NCBI RefSeq assembly: GCF_017877135.1 | Contig: NZ_JAGIPH010000003.1 | Coordinates: forward strand, 124,001-188,000 | Direction: 5' to 3' | Source: Neorhizobium galegae | GTDB taxonomy: Bacteria; Pseudomonadota; Alphaproteobacteria; Rhizobiales; Rhizobiaceae | DNA: 64,000 nucleotides | The notes under the pieces: generated by a model | Told to the model about the DNA's origin: nothing | Database searches by the model: none | The model's input: the letters and a program-made list of their open reading frames with translations, nothing else | Shown: positions 35,705 through 45,527 of the stretch, one piece after another | Numbering within the stretch: the first letter of the stretch is position 1 | How the letters are laid out: every line of letters starts with the position of its first letter | Translations under genes and position numbers: made by a program

Positions 35705-35809
35705 ACCGAGAGCGCATAAGGCCACGGTCCGTTGCGACCGACGGAGATCACTTCGGGTTCGCTGGACCGGATCCGGTGCTGACATCGCCGAATTTGGTCC
35801 AGGACAAGC

Positions 35810-36895
35810 ATGAACAAGACGGAGAAAGACATGCAGCAAGAGCCTGGAAAACGTGCGGAAACCAAGCCTTCCAAGGCCCCCGTCTTCGCCGTTGCGCCGA
35901 TGATCGACTGGACTGACAGGCATTGCCGGTTCTTTCACCGGCAGCTGTCCGAACGGGCCGTGCTTTATACGGAAATGGTGGTGGCCGATGCGATTTTGTA
36001 TGGGCCGCGCGAGCGGCTTCTCGGGCATGATGCGGCCGAGCATCCGGTGGTGCTGCAGCTTGGCGGGTCGAACCCGCAGAAGCTCGCCGAGGCGGTGCGG
36101 ATCGCGGCCGATTTTGCCTATGACGAGATCAACCTCAATGTCGGCTGCCCGTCCGACCGGGTGCAGAGCGGGACGTTTGGTGCCTGCCTGATGAAGACGC
36201 CGGATCTGGTGGCCGACTGCGTTTCGGCGATGAAGGCTGCCGCCCGCGTGCCGGTGACGGTGAAATGCCGCATCGGCGTCGATGACCAGCAGCCGGAAAA
36301 GGTGTTGCCGGCGTTTGTTGCGCAGATGGCGGATGCCGGCGCCGATGCGGTGTGGATCCATGCGCGAAAAGCCTGGCTGCAGGGGCTTTCGCCGAAGGAA
36401 AACCGCGATATTCCGCCGCTCGATTACGATCTGGTGCATGCGGTCAAGCGGGATTTTCCTCATCTTTTCATCGGGATAAACGGTGGAATTGTGGATCTGA
36501 ATCAGGCGCTTCAGCATTTGAATCATGTCGATGGCGTGATGCTGGGGCGGGCGGCCTATCAGAATGCCGGACTGCTGACCGGCGTGGACCATGCGATCTA
36601 TGGCGCGCCGCATCGCGATTTTGACTGGCAGGCGCTGTGCGAAACGATGATGGCCTATGCCGAGCGCGTGATGGCCTCCGGCGGACGGCTGAACCATGTG
36701 ACGCGCCACATGGTTGGCCTGTTCCAGGGTTTTGCCGGGGCGCGGCGCTATCGCCAGATCCTCTCCTCGGAAGCGACAAAACCCGGCATCGATCCGGAGC
36801 TGATCGCGCGGGCCTTTGCCGCCGTGGATATTGCCGGCGGCCCGACGCGGGGGGCGGACAGTGCTGCGCGCGCCGACATGGCCGAGAGTGCCTGA
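35810..36895 (+). CDS. dusA: tRNA-dihydrouridine synthase A
   Basis: A 361-residue FMN enzyme that reduces uridines in the tRNA D-loop. DusA hallmarks are VAPMIDWTDRHCRFFHR, LYTEMVVADAILYG, NLNVGCPSDRVQSG with the catalytic Cys, KCRIGVDDQ, VWIHARKAWLQGLSPKENR, INGGIVD, GVMLGRAAYQNAGLL and HMVGLFQGFAGARRYRQIL. The first ~20 residues are a poorly conserved extension; a second in-frame ATG exists at 35831. The 5' end (35891-35929) is the segment used as attB by dusA-specific integrases, and here it is intact. Confidence 0.95.
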   Translation: MNKTEKDMQQEPGKRAETKPSKAPVFAVAPMIDWTDRHCRFFHRQLSERAVLYTEMVVADAILYGPRERLLGHDAAEHPVVLQLGGSNPQKLAEAVRIAADFAYDEINLNVGCPSDRVQSGTFGACLMKTPDLVADCVSAMKAAARVPVTVKCRIGVDDQQPEKVLPAFVAQMADAGADAVWIHARKAWLQGLSPKENRDIPPLDYDLVHAVKRDFPHLFIGINGGIVDLNQALQHLNHVDGVMLGRAAYQNAGLLTGVDHAIYGAPHRDFDWQALCETMMAYAERVMASGGRLNHVTRHMVGLFQGFAGARRYRQILSSEATKPGIDPELIARAFAAVDIAGGPTRGADSAARADMAESA

Positions 36896-37303
36896 TCAGG
36901 GCCGGGGGCTGACCTCTGCATCGGTTTGCGCGCCGGTCTCCGCTGTGATTTTTGTGAGATAGCGGTGAAGCCGGCGCCAGAAGCGGTTGGGCAGAAGCGA
37001 GCGCATGACGGCGGCGGCCGCCACCATCTGATCGGGATCGGCGTGCTTTGCCCAATCGGCGGGCAGCGTGGGCTGGGCGAAACCGGCGAACATGTTTGAG
37101 CACAGCCTGACGAATCCATCGGAATAGGTTTTGTTGCAGGTGAGGCTCCTGTCGACGCAGACGGGCAGCCCGTCATAGATCATGGCGCCGCAGCAGCGGC
37201 CCGCACGGCGGCAGGCCCGCAGCTTGCAACAGAACTGCGGGTGGCCAAGCCCCTCGGCCACCCGGCGCAGATAGGTCTCCTGGGTAAAAAGCTGTTCAGC
37301 CAT
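36896..37303 (-). CDS. Cys-rich conserved hypothetical protein
   Basis: A 135-residue protein of unknown function, convergent with dusA and abutting it directly. A dense set of cysteines near the N-terminus (FCCKLRACRRAGRCCG, then VCVDRSLTCN and LCSNMF) suggests metal binding, perhaps zinc or iron. The C-terminal half is alpha-helical and Arg-rich (FWRRLHRYLTKITAE). ATG 37303 is chosen because it starts the coherent sequence MAEQLFTQETYLRRVAEG; an upstream frame extends 16 codons. No signal peptide. Confidence 0.72.
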   Translation of the reverse strand: MAEQLFTQETYLRRVAEGLGHPQFCCKLRACRRAGRCCGAMIYDGLPVCVDRSLTCNKTYSDGFVRLCSNMFAGFAQPTLPADWAKHADPDQMVAAAAVMRSLLPNRFWRRLHRYLTKITAETGAQTDAEVSPRP

Positions 37304-37899
37304 GGTTCTTCCCCTGTTTTTCGCGCAGGCCAAAGACCCGCGCGGCCGCATCGGCCCGTGGTGAAATTTTTACGAAATCATCAAACCGGTCGGGCCGCTG
37401 AGAGCTGCCGCATAAGGTTTGGAGTAAATGACACCTCTCAGCGTCCCGTTCGGCGGTTTATGCTCGCGATTGGGGCCTCTCTGCCTGAACCGAAGGCCAG
37501 CACCTTTGCCGCCGCCCGCGCCGAAAACTCTCCCGGAGGGAAAAGATCCGGACGGATCACGGGCGGCCGATGCCCGCCTGCGGTTCCCCTGTGTGCCGCA
37601 CAGACACGCCCGGCGCGCTTGCTGGACTGGAAACGGCCAAAGACATCCGATGCCCCGCCATTTCCCCCGTGTCGCCGGAGGGAGACCAATTTCCGCGAAC
37701 CCTTTTCGGAAAGACCTGCGTCGTCTCTTCCCGCCAAGCGCCGGCCCCGCATCGCCGGCACGCCTGCCGGTGTATCCGCTGCGGGACGGAGGCATTATAG
37801 GGGCACGGGCAGGGGGTGGGGAAAATGTGAGGGCAGATTTTTTTTTAGGGTGGGGGCGCCTGGGGGGGCTTTGAAGGGGGTGTGCCGCCAACGGTCGTC

Positions 37900-37922
37900 A
37901 TCCTCGGGCTTGACCCGAGGAT
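37900..37922. repeat. Palindromic intergenic repeat, copy 1
   Basis: A 9-bp stem ATCCTCGGG/CCCGAGGAT around CTTGA. The flank CGTC on the left and CTGC on the right is shared with copy 3. This motif is widespread between rhizobial genes. Confidence 0.8.
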
Positions 37923-38010
37923 CTGCTGTCGGTGGATGTTCTTGTGGAACGTGAACAGGGCCGGGCATCAGGTGTCGCAGCTGAGTTACCCCCCCTCTGG
38001 CCTGCCTGCC

Positions 38011-38031
38011 TCTCCCCCACAGGTGGGGAGA
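38011..38031. repeat. Short hairpin repeat TCTCCCC...GGGGAGA
   Basis: A 7-bp stem with a 7-base loop. It resembles the right half of RIME-type elements (CTCCCC...GGGGAG) found near uvrB. Confidence 0.5.
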
Positions 38032-38170
38032 TCACTGTGGGGTCAGCGTGTTCGTTCTTCGTGAAGGGGAGGCGGCAGGCGACAATGAATGGTCGGTCAT
38101 GGGGTTCTCCTCGTGATTGGGGCATGAGGCGAACCGGGAGCGGGCCGAGATGTTCCGGATGCGGCGGTGG

Positions 38171-38193
38171 ATCCTCGGGTCAAGCCCGAGGAT
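38171..38193. repeat. Palindromic intergenic repeat, copy 2 (inverted)
   Basis: The same 9-bp stem with loop TCAAG, i.e. copy 1 in the opposite orientation, followed by GACGGCG. Confidence 0.8.
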
Positions 38194-38307
38194 GACGGCG
38201 TATGTGAGGGCGGTGGTGCCACAAGTGAGGGTAGCGGTGTGCACTCGTGGAGTTGGCAAAGTAGTGACTGCGGGGACAATGTTGGGGCAGGGCCGCCTAC
38301 GGTCGTC

Positions 38308-38330
38308 ATCCTCGGGCTTGACCCGAGGAT
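38308..38330. repeat. Palindromic intergenic repeat, copy 3
   Basis: Identical to copy 1 over 23 bp and beyond (ACGGTCGTC on the left, CTGCT/CTGCTT on the right). It lies 143 bases from the low-GC gene. Confidence 0.8.
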
Positions 38331-38473
38331 CTGCTTGCGGTGGAAGGGTGGATCGAAATTGGGCGGGTAAAGGCACAGTGACTGGATGGGAGGCTGCCGC
38401 CATCACCGCGTTCCTCGGGCAGCAAATGAGCAAAAGGAAGCTCAAAACGTGGGGGCACTTCCGATATATTATC

Positions 38474-39310
38474 TTATCGAGTTATCGCATCTAACTGTCG
38501 CTGAATCATAAGGGTTGCTTCGTGCATCCAATGCATTTCGCCGATTTTCACTACTACCGTTGATAACTGCGCTGCATTTGCAACGGTGAAACTCAAGATT
38601 GCAATTATTGTGGCCTTGGAGATTGCAGAGGAAGTGCCCTTCGATACGCTCTTAATAGTGTCATCAAGAAACTCTGCGCCATATTGGTAGACCTTTGCTA
38701 CCAAATTTTCGACCGTCCGCAGTAGGGCGAAAGCCGCACGTTTGGAAAAAATCTCAGGTGATTCAATCGCATGCCTGAGAAGTAGTATGGATTTTGGTAC
38801 ATTGTCGTCTACATGATCTTCTAATTGCGACAAGTTTTTAGCAAGTCCATCAGCGGCCGACAAAATTGTACCGACATCAGCGCGATCAAATTCAGTGTTA
38901 GCGGCGTTTTCCACAAACTGTTCCCAAGCCGGAAATTGGGATATGTAGAGATGGACGGATGCTGTGAACCCCTTGAGCATGCCGTTTATGGCCGATGGCA
39001 GTTCTTGCTCAAACTGGGACGAAATAGAGGAGCAGCTTATATTCATAAGCCCCGTTTTGACTATATTTGTATCCTCTTCGAGGTTTTTTCTGATGTTTGT
39101 AACGCTTTCTAGAAGCCTCTTATCGCAGTTCGAGTTTATTAGGCTTTCGATTAACGCGTTGCCTTGCTGAATTATTGCGTCAAGGGCCTGCCGAATATTC
39201 TCGGTGTCGCGAGAGTTTTTTATATTTACCTCGCTTAGGACTTTAAGTCTTCCATCATCAAAATAAAATTTTACAGGCGAAATTTTTTGTTCAGGAACAA
39301 TTTTTTTCAC
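38474..39310 (-). CDS. Low-GC hypothetical protein, C-terminal part of a split gene
   Basis: A 278-residue stretch, visibly AT-richer than all neighbours. It is mostly helical with a probable membrane helix near the C-terminus (ISKATIIAILSFTVANAAQL). The possible GTG start at 39310 has no ribosome binding site. The frame continues upstream without a stop for 32 codons, straight to the TGA that ends the 39407-39787 frame. It is most likely the continuation of that gene rather than an independent one. No family recognised. Confidence 0.55.
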   Translation of the reverse strand: MKKIVPEQKISPVKFYFDDGRLKVLSEVNIKNSRDTENIRQALDAIIQQGNALIESLINSNCDKRLLESVTNIRKNLEEDTNIVKTGLMNISCSSISSQFEQELPSAINGMLKGFTASVHLYISQFPAWEQFVENAANTEFDRADVGTILSAADGLAKNLSQLEDHVDDNVPKSILLLRHAIESPEIFSKRAAFALLRTVENLVAKVYQYGAEFLDDTIKSVSKGTSSAISKATIIAILSFTVANAAQLSTVVVKIGEMHWMHEATLMIQRQLDAITR

Positions 39311-39406
39311 CGCTTCGGAGCTGAAGTGTACGCCTCTTGTTTCGAAAAGATTTTGTTGATAGTCTTCTGTTCTAACTATCTCAAAAAGCTTGGATAGAAC
39401 TTTTAG

Positions 39407-39787
39407 TCAAGTTCGAATATTCTGGCCGGAAAGCTGGTAATTCTCTTCGAGTAAAAGCTTTCCCCTCCCTGCTTGAGTGCCATTCAATAGTTTGATTGGT
39501 GTTGCGCCTAGTGTATTTAGTTCTTCGCAATTTTCCAAAGAATTTAGTTCGCGGCGAATTTTTTCCTGAAGAAACTTGATATCTCTTCCCTGACCAAGGC
39601 GCCTATGACCCTCGTGAAGCGAATTTAACAGGAATCTTACGCCCTCGATACGCATTGAAAATCTTTGGGCATCTTCAAATTCTTCTGGACTTCTGCTTAC
39701 GAAGCGCACGCCTACAGTCTGCCTAAGACTGGCTAAAAGCCTGGATATTTCAGATCGAACGTCCAAATATTCAAATTTATCTTGCAC
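39407..39787 (-). CDS. Low-GC hypothetical protein, N-terminal part of a split gene
   Basis: A 126-residue helical, charged sequence starting at GTG 39787 (MQDKFEYLDVRSEISRLLASL) and ending in LSGQNIRT followed by TGA. There is no signal peptide and no recognised domain. The frame extends a little further upstream without a better start. See the combined entry for the relation to the downstream part. Confidence 0.55.
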   Translation of the reverse strand: MQDKFEYLDVRSEISRLLASLRQTVGVRFVSRSPEEFEDAQRFSMRIEGVRFLLNSLHEGHRRLGQGRDIKFLQEKIRRELNSLENCEELNTLGATPIKLLNGTQAGRGKLLLEENYQLSGQNIRT

Positions 39788-39870
39788 AATGAAACATCCG
39801 TTACTTTGAATTCCTAAGGTTACATTATAATAATTCGATGCTGAAGCCTAATAAATTAAGTCCTTGCCAG

Positions 39871-39920
39871 CCCCTCATCCGGCTGCCGCCACCTTCTCCC
39901 CGTCGGGACGGGGAGAAGGG
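39871..39920. repeat. RIME-type intergenic element
   Basis: CCCCTCATCCGG, then a short spacer, then a perfect 12-bp stem CCTTCTCCCCGT/ACGGGGAGAAGG with loop CGGG. This is the classic layout of the Rhizobium intergenic mosaic element. It ends 9 bases from the 3' end of uvrB and could act as its terminator. Confidence 0.8.
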
Positions 39921-39928
39921 CGATGGGG

Positions 39929-43072
<3,144 letters not shown>

Positions 43073-43238
43073 GGCCGGAATATGGAGGCGTTGGCGGCGA
43101 AAGGGAAGAGTGCAGCGAAACAAATTGGGAACGGAATGTCGCGCGCGAGGTCATCCTGGCGCAAGATGCGTGTGACCATATCCGCACATTCGAAAACAAC
43201 GGGCGCCGGGCCGGCGCCTCCGGGAAAGGGATGTCTTC

Positions 43239-43844
43239 ATGGATACGGTCGAGCAGCGCCAGCGCCTGAAGGAAAGCATGCCGCAGACCACGCTCGGTCT
43301 GCACCACACGGAAAACTGCCGCTTGCTGCCCAATCGCAGCGAATTGCTGCAGCGTCTGCCGCGCGGTGGCGTGGCGGCCGAGATCGGCGCCGCCTATGGC
43401 GATTTCACCGCCGAGATTTTGAGCCTCAACCATCCGGCCCAGCTGCATCTGATCGACGCCTGGGACACCGACCGTTACCGCATCGGGCTCGAGCAGATCC
43501 GCGAAAAATTCGAGGCGCGCATCGACAAGGGCCAGCTGCAGATCCATCAGGGCCTGTCGACGGTGAAGCTCAAGGAGTTTCCCGACCAGTTCTTCGACTG
43601 GGTCTATATCGACACCAACCACACCTTCCACACCACCTGGGAGGAACTGGTGCTCAGTCATCACAAGGTGAAGAAGGACGGGCGCATCTGCGGCCATGAT
43701 TTCTGCACGGGAAACATCATCACGCCGGTGGTCTATGGCGTCGTCGAGGCGGTGACGAAGTTCTGCCAGGATGCGGGCTGGCAGTTCGAATACCTGACGA
43801 TGGAATCGCACGGGCATTTTTCCTTCTGCCTGCGCCGTCTCTGA
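43239..43844 (+). CDS. Class I SAM-dependent methyltransferase family protein (copy 1)
   Basis: A 201-residue protein with a Rossmann-like core: GGVAAEIGAAYGDFTAEIL (motif I), LHLIDAWD (acidic motif II), WVYIDTNHTFHTTWEEL and GRICGHDFCTG. This matches the Methyltransf_24 type of small methyltransferases. The substrate is unknown. It is strongly similar to the next gene over the whole length. It is divergent from uvrB with a 166-base gap and may have its own promoter there. Confidence 0.8.
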   Translation: MDTVEQRQRLKESMPQTTLGLHHTENCRLLPNRSELLQRLPRGGVAAEIGAAYGDFTAEILSLNHPAQLHLIDAWDTDRYRIGLEQIREKFEARIDKGQLQIHQGLSTVKLKEFPDQFFDWVYIDTNHTFHTTWEELVLSHHKVKKDGRICGHDFCTGNIITPVVYGVVEAVTKFCQDAGWQFEYLTMESHGHFSFCLRRL

Positions 43845-43984
43845 GCGCCTGGCGCGTCATCAACACTTGGTGCGGCCACAAAGGCGTTGGCCTTCGGCGC
43901 CGCTTGCTCTACAGACGGCGGCAGGCGGTCCGCGTTCCAGCCCGGGCGACAGGACCCGTCCGCTGCTCTGGAGGCTGATCGCAC

Positions 43985-44590
43985 ATGTTGTCCCCCGAAA
44001 AACGGCTGGCCCTCAAGCAGAGCATGCCGCGCACCATGCTGTCGCTGCATCATACGGAAAACTGCCGGCTGCTGCCCAACCGCACCGAGCTTCTGAACCG
44101 CCTGCCGCATGGCGGCGTGGCGGCCGAGATCGGGGTTGCCTTCGGCGACTATACGCGCGAGATCATGGCGCTGAACAAGCCGCGCCAGCTGCATCTCATC
44201 GATGCCTGGGATCTCAGCCGCTACAACGAAGGCTATGAGACCGTGCGCTCCGCCTTTGCCGACGAGATCGCGGCAGAGCGCGTCAAACTGCATGTCGGCG
44301 GCTCGACGGACATGCTGCCCAGCTTTGCCGATGCGACCTTCGACTGGGTCTATATCGACACCGACCATTCCTACCAGAATACCTGGAACGAACTGGTGCT
44401 GTGCAATGCCAAGGTGAAGCCGGACGGGCGCATCTGCGGCCATGATTTCTGCACCGGCAATGTGCTGAAGCCGGTGGTCTATGGCGTCGTGCAGGCGGTC
44501 AACCGCTTCTGCGTCGAGTTCGACTGGCAGTTCGAATTCATGACCGTCGAGCCGGACGCGCATTTTTCCTATTGCTTGAAGCGTCTTTGA
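43985..44590 (+). CDS. Class I SAM-dependent methyltransferase family protein (copy 2)
   Basis: A 201-residue tandem paralogue of the preceding gene. It shares LHHTENCRLLPNR, RLPHGGVAAEIG, QLHLIDAWD, FDWVYIDTDHSYQNTWNELVL, DGRICGHDFCTGN and PVVYGVVQAV. Divergence is concentrated in residues 85-115, which could change substrate choice. It lies 140 bases downstream of copy 1 and converges on the DeoR gene with a 15-base gap. Confidence 0.8.
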   Translation: MLSPEKRLALKQSMPRTMLSLHHTENCRLLPNRTELLNRLPHGGVAAEIGVAFGDYTREIMALNKPRQLHLIDAWDLSRYNEGYETVRSAFADEIAAERVKLHVGGSTDMLPSFADATFDWVYIDTDHSYQNTWNELVLCNAKVKPDGRICGHDFCTGNVLKPVVYGVVQAVNRFCVEFDWQFEFMTVEPDAHFSYCLKRL

Positions 44591-44605
44591 CGGATCAAGG
44601 GCGGG

Positions 44606-45370
44606 TCAAGGCGCAACCGTGACCCGCACGCCGGCCTGGTCGAGCTGGGCGCGCAGCCCCTTGTCGGGTTCGCCATCACAGACCAGTTCGTGCACGTCGC
44701 CGACATGGGCAAGCTTGACCAGCGCCCGCCGGCCGAACTTGCTGTTATCCACCGCCAGCAGGATGCGCTCGGACTGGCGCATGGCGGCCTGCACGGCAGC
44801 GACTTCCGAATGGTCGTCATCGCCGATGTCGCCGGCCGAATCGATGCCGCTGACCGAGATGACGGCGAGGTCAAACTTGAAGCGACCGATGAATTCCGGC
44901 GTTTCGGCGCGAAAGACACCCGCATCGACGGGGCGTACGAAACCGCCCGGCACCGCCACGGTAAAGTTCGCGCCCTCGCTCAGCAGCGTTGCAACGCGCA
45001 GCGAATAGGTGACGACGCGCAGTCCCGTATGGCCGAGCAGCGCCTGGGCAATCGCCTCGCAGGTGGTGCCCGTGTCGATGAACACGGCCGAGCCGTTTGC
45101 GATGCGGCGCGCCACCGCAAGCCCGATCCGCTCCTTGGCATCGGCATTTTCAACGCGCCGGGCGCGCAGCACCACCGGATCGATGGGCTGGGCGAGCGTC
45201 ACCCCGCCATGCAGGCGGCGCACCTTGCCCAGCAACTCCAGCTCCTGGACGTCCCGGCGCGCCGTCTGGGTGGTGACGTTGAAATGCCGCCCGATGTCCT
45301 CCAGCGAAATATAGCGGACCTGCTCCAGCTGACGCAGGAGTTCCGACTGTCGCCGGGTCTTCTTATCCAT
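44606..45370 (-). CDS. DeoR/GlpR-family transcriptional regulator
   Basis: A 254-residue regulator. The N-terminal DeoR HTH (QLEQVRYISLEDIGRHFNVTTQTARRDVQELE) is followed by the sugar-phosphate-binding DeoRC domain (FIDTGTTCEAIAQAL, FDLAVISVSGID, LAVDNSKFGRRALVKLAHVGDV). Family members repress carbohydrate or glycerol-phosphate genes and are released by a phosphorylated sugar. No sugar operon is adjacent, so its target is unknown. Confidence 0.9.
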   Translation of the reverse strand: MDKKTRRQSELLRQLEQVRYISLEDIGRHFNVTTQTARRDVQELELLGKVRRLHGGVTLAQPIDPVVLRARRVENADAKERIGLAVARRIANGSAVFIDTGTTCEAIAQALLGHTGLRVVTYSLRVATLLSEGANFTVAVPGGFVRPVDAGVFRAETPEFIGRFKFDLAVISVSGIDSAGDIGDDDHSEVAAVQAAMRQSERILLAVDNSKFGRRALVKLAHVGDVHELVCDGEPDKGLRAQLDQAGVRVTVAP

Positions 45371-45479
45371 TCCTTGCCCCTTATGGGTATTGCCGCATCT
45401 GGGCGTGCAGCTTTTTCAAAAAAGTTAGCCCGTCGTCCACCGCCGGGCAATGGCAGGGACGGCGACATCACACAACAAA

Positions 45480-45501
45480 CAGGGCGGATTGCTCCGCCCT
45501 G
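45480..45501 (-). terminator. Intrinsic terminator of the EEP autotransporter gene
   Basis: An 8-bp stem CAGGGCGG/CCGCCCTG with a 6-base loop, followed on the minus strand by the T-rich TTTGTTGTGTG. It sits 27 bases beyond the stop codon at 45528. Confidence 0.75.
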
Positions 45502-45527
45502 CGCTGGTGACTGGCTGATAGGAGGGA

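Larger units (their letters stand above)
37304..38473. other. Repeat-rich noncoding stretch
   Basis: About 1.2 kb without a supportable gene. It contains G-rich tracts (37810-37880), three copies of a 23-bp palindrome (separate entries) and a hairpin at 38011-38031. Several open frames exist but they read through the repeats and lack family-like sequence. Confidence 0.6.
38474..39787 (-). pseudogene. Single low-GC gene interrupted by one in-frame TGA (39407-39409)
   Basis: The frames 39407-39787 and 38474-39406 are the same frame separated only by TGA (context ACT TGA CTA). Joined, they encode a protein of about 437 residues with a C-terminal membrane helix. The rest of the frame has no other damage, so this is a recent nonsense mutation, a sequencing error or a read-through codon. 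The low GC and flanking repeats suggest horizontal acquisition. Confidence 0.6.

Noticed and set aside
35438-36709. 424-codon minus-strand frame through dusA as a real gene
   Set aside because: Most of it is antisense to dusA; only its last part resembles an integrase arm domain and is reported as a remnant.
39407-39409. TGA as a selenocysteine codon
   Set aside because: No SECIS-like hairpin is evident after it, the surrounding protein is not a known selenoprotein and no redox motif is present; a nonsense mutation or read-through is simpler.
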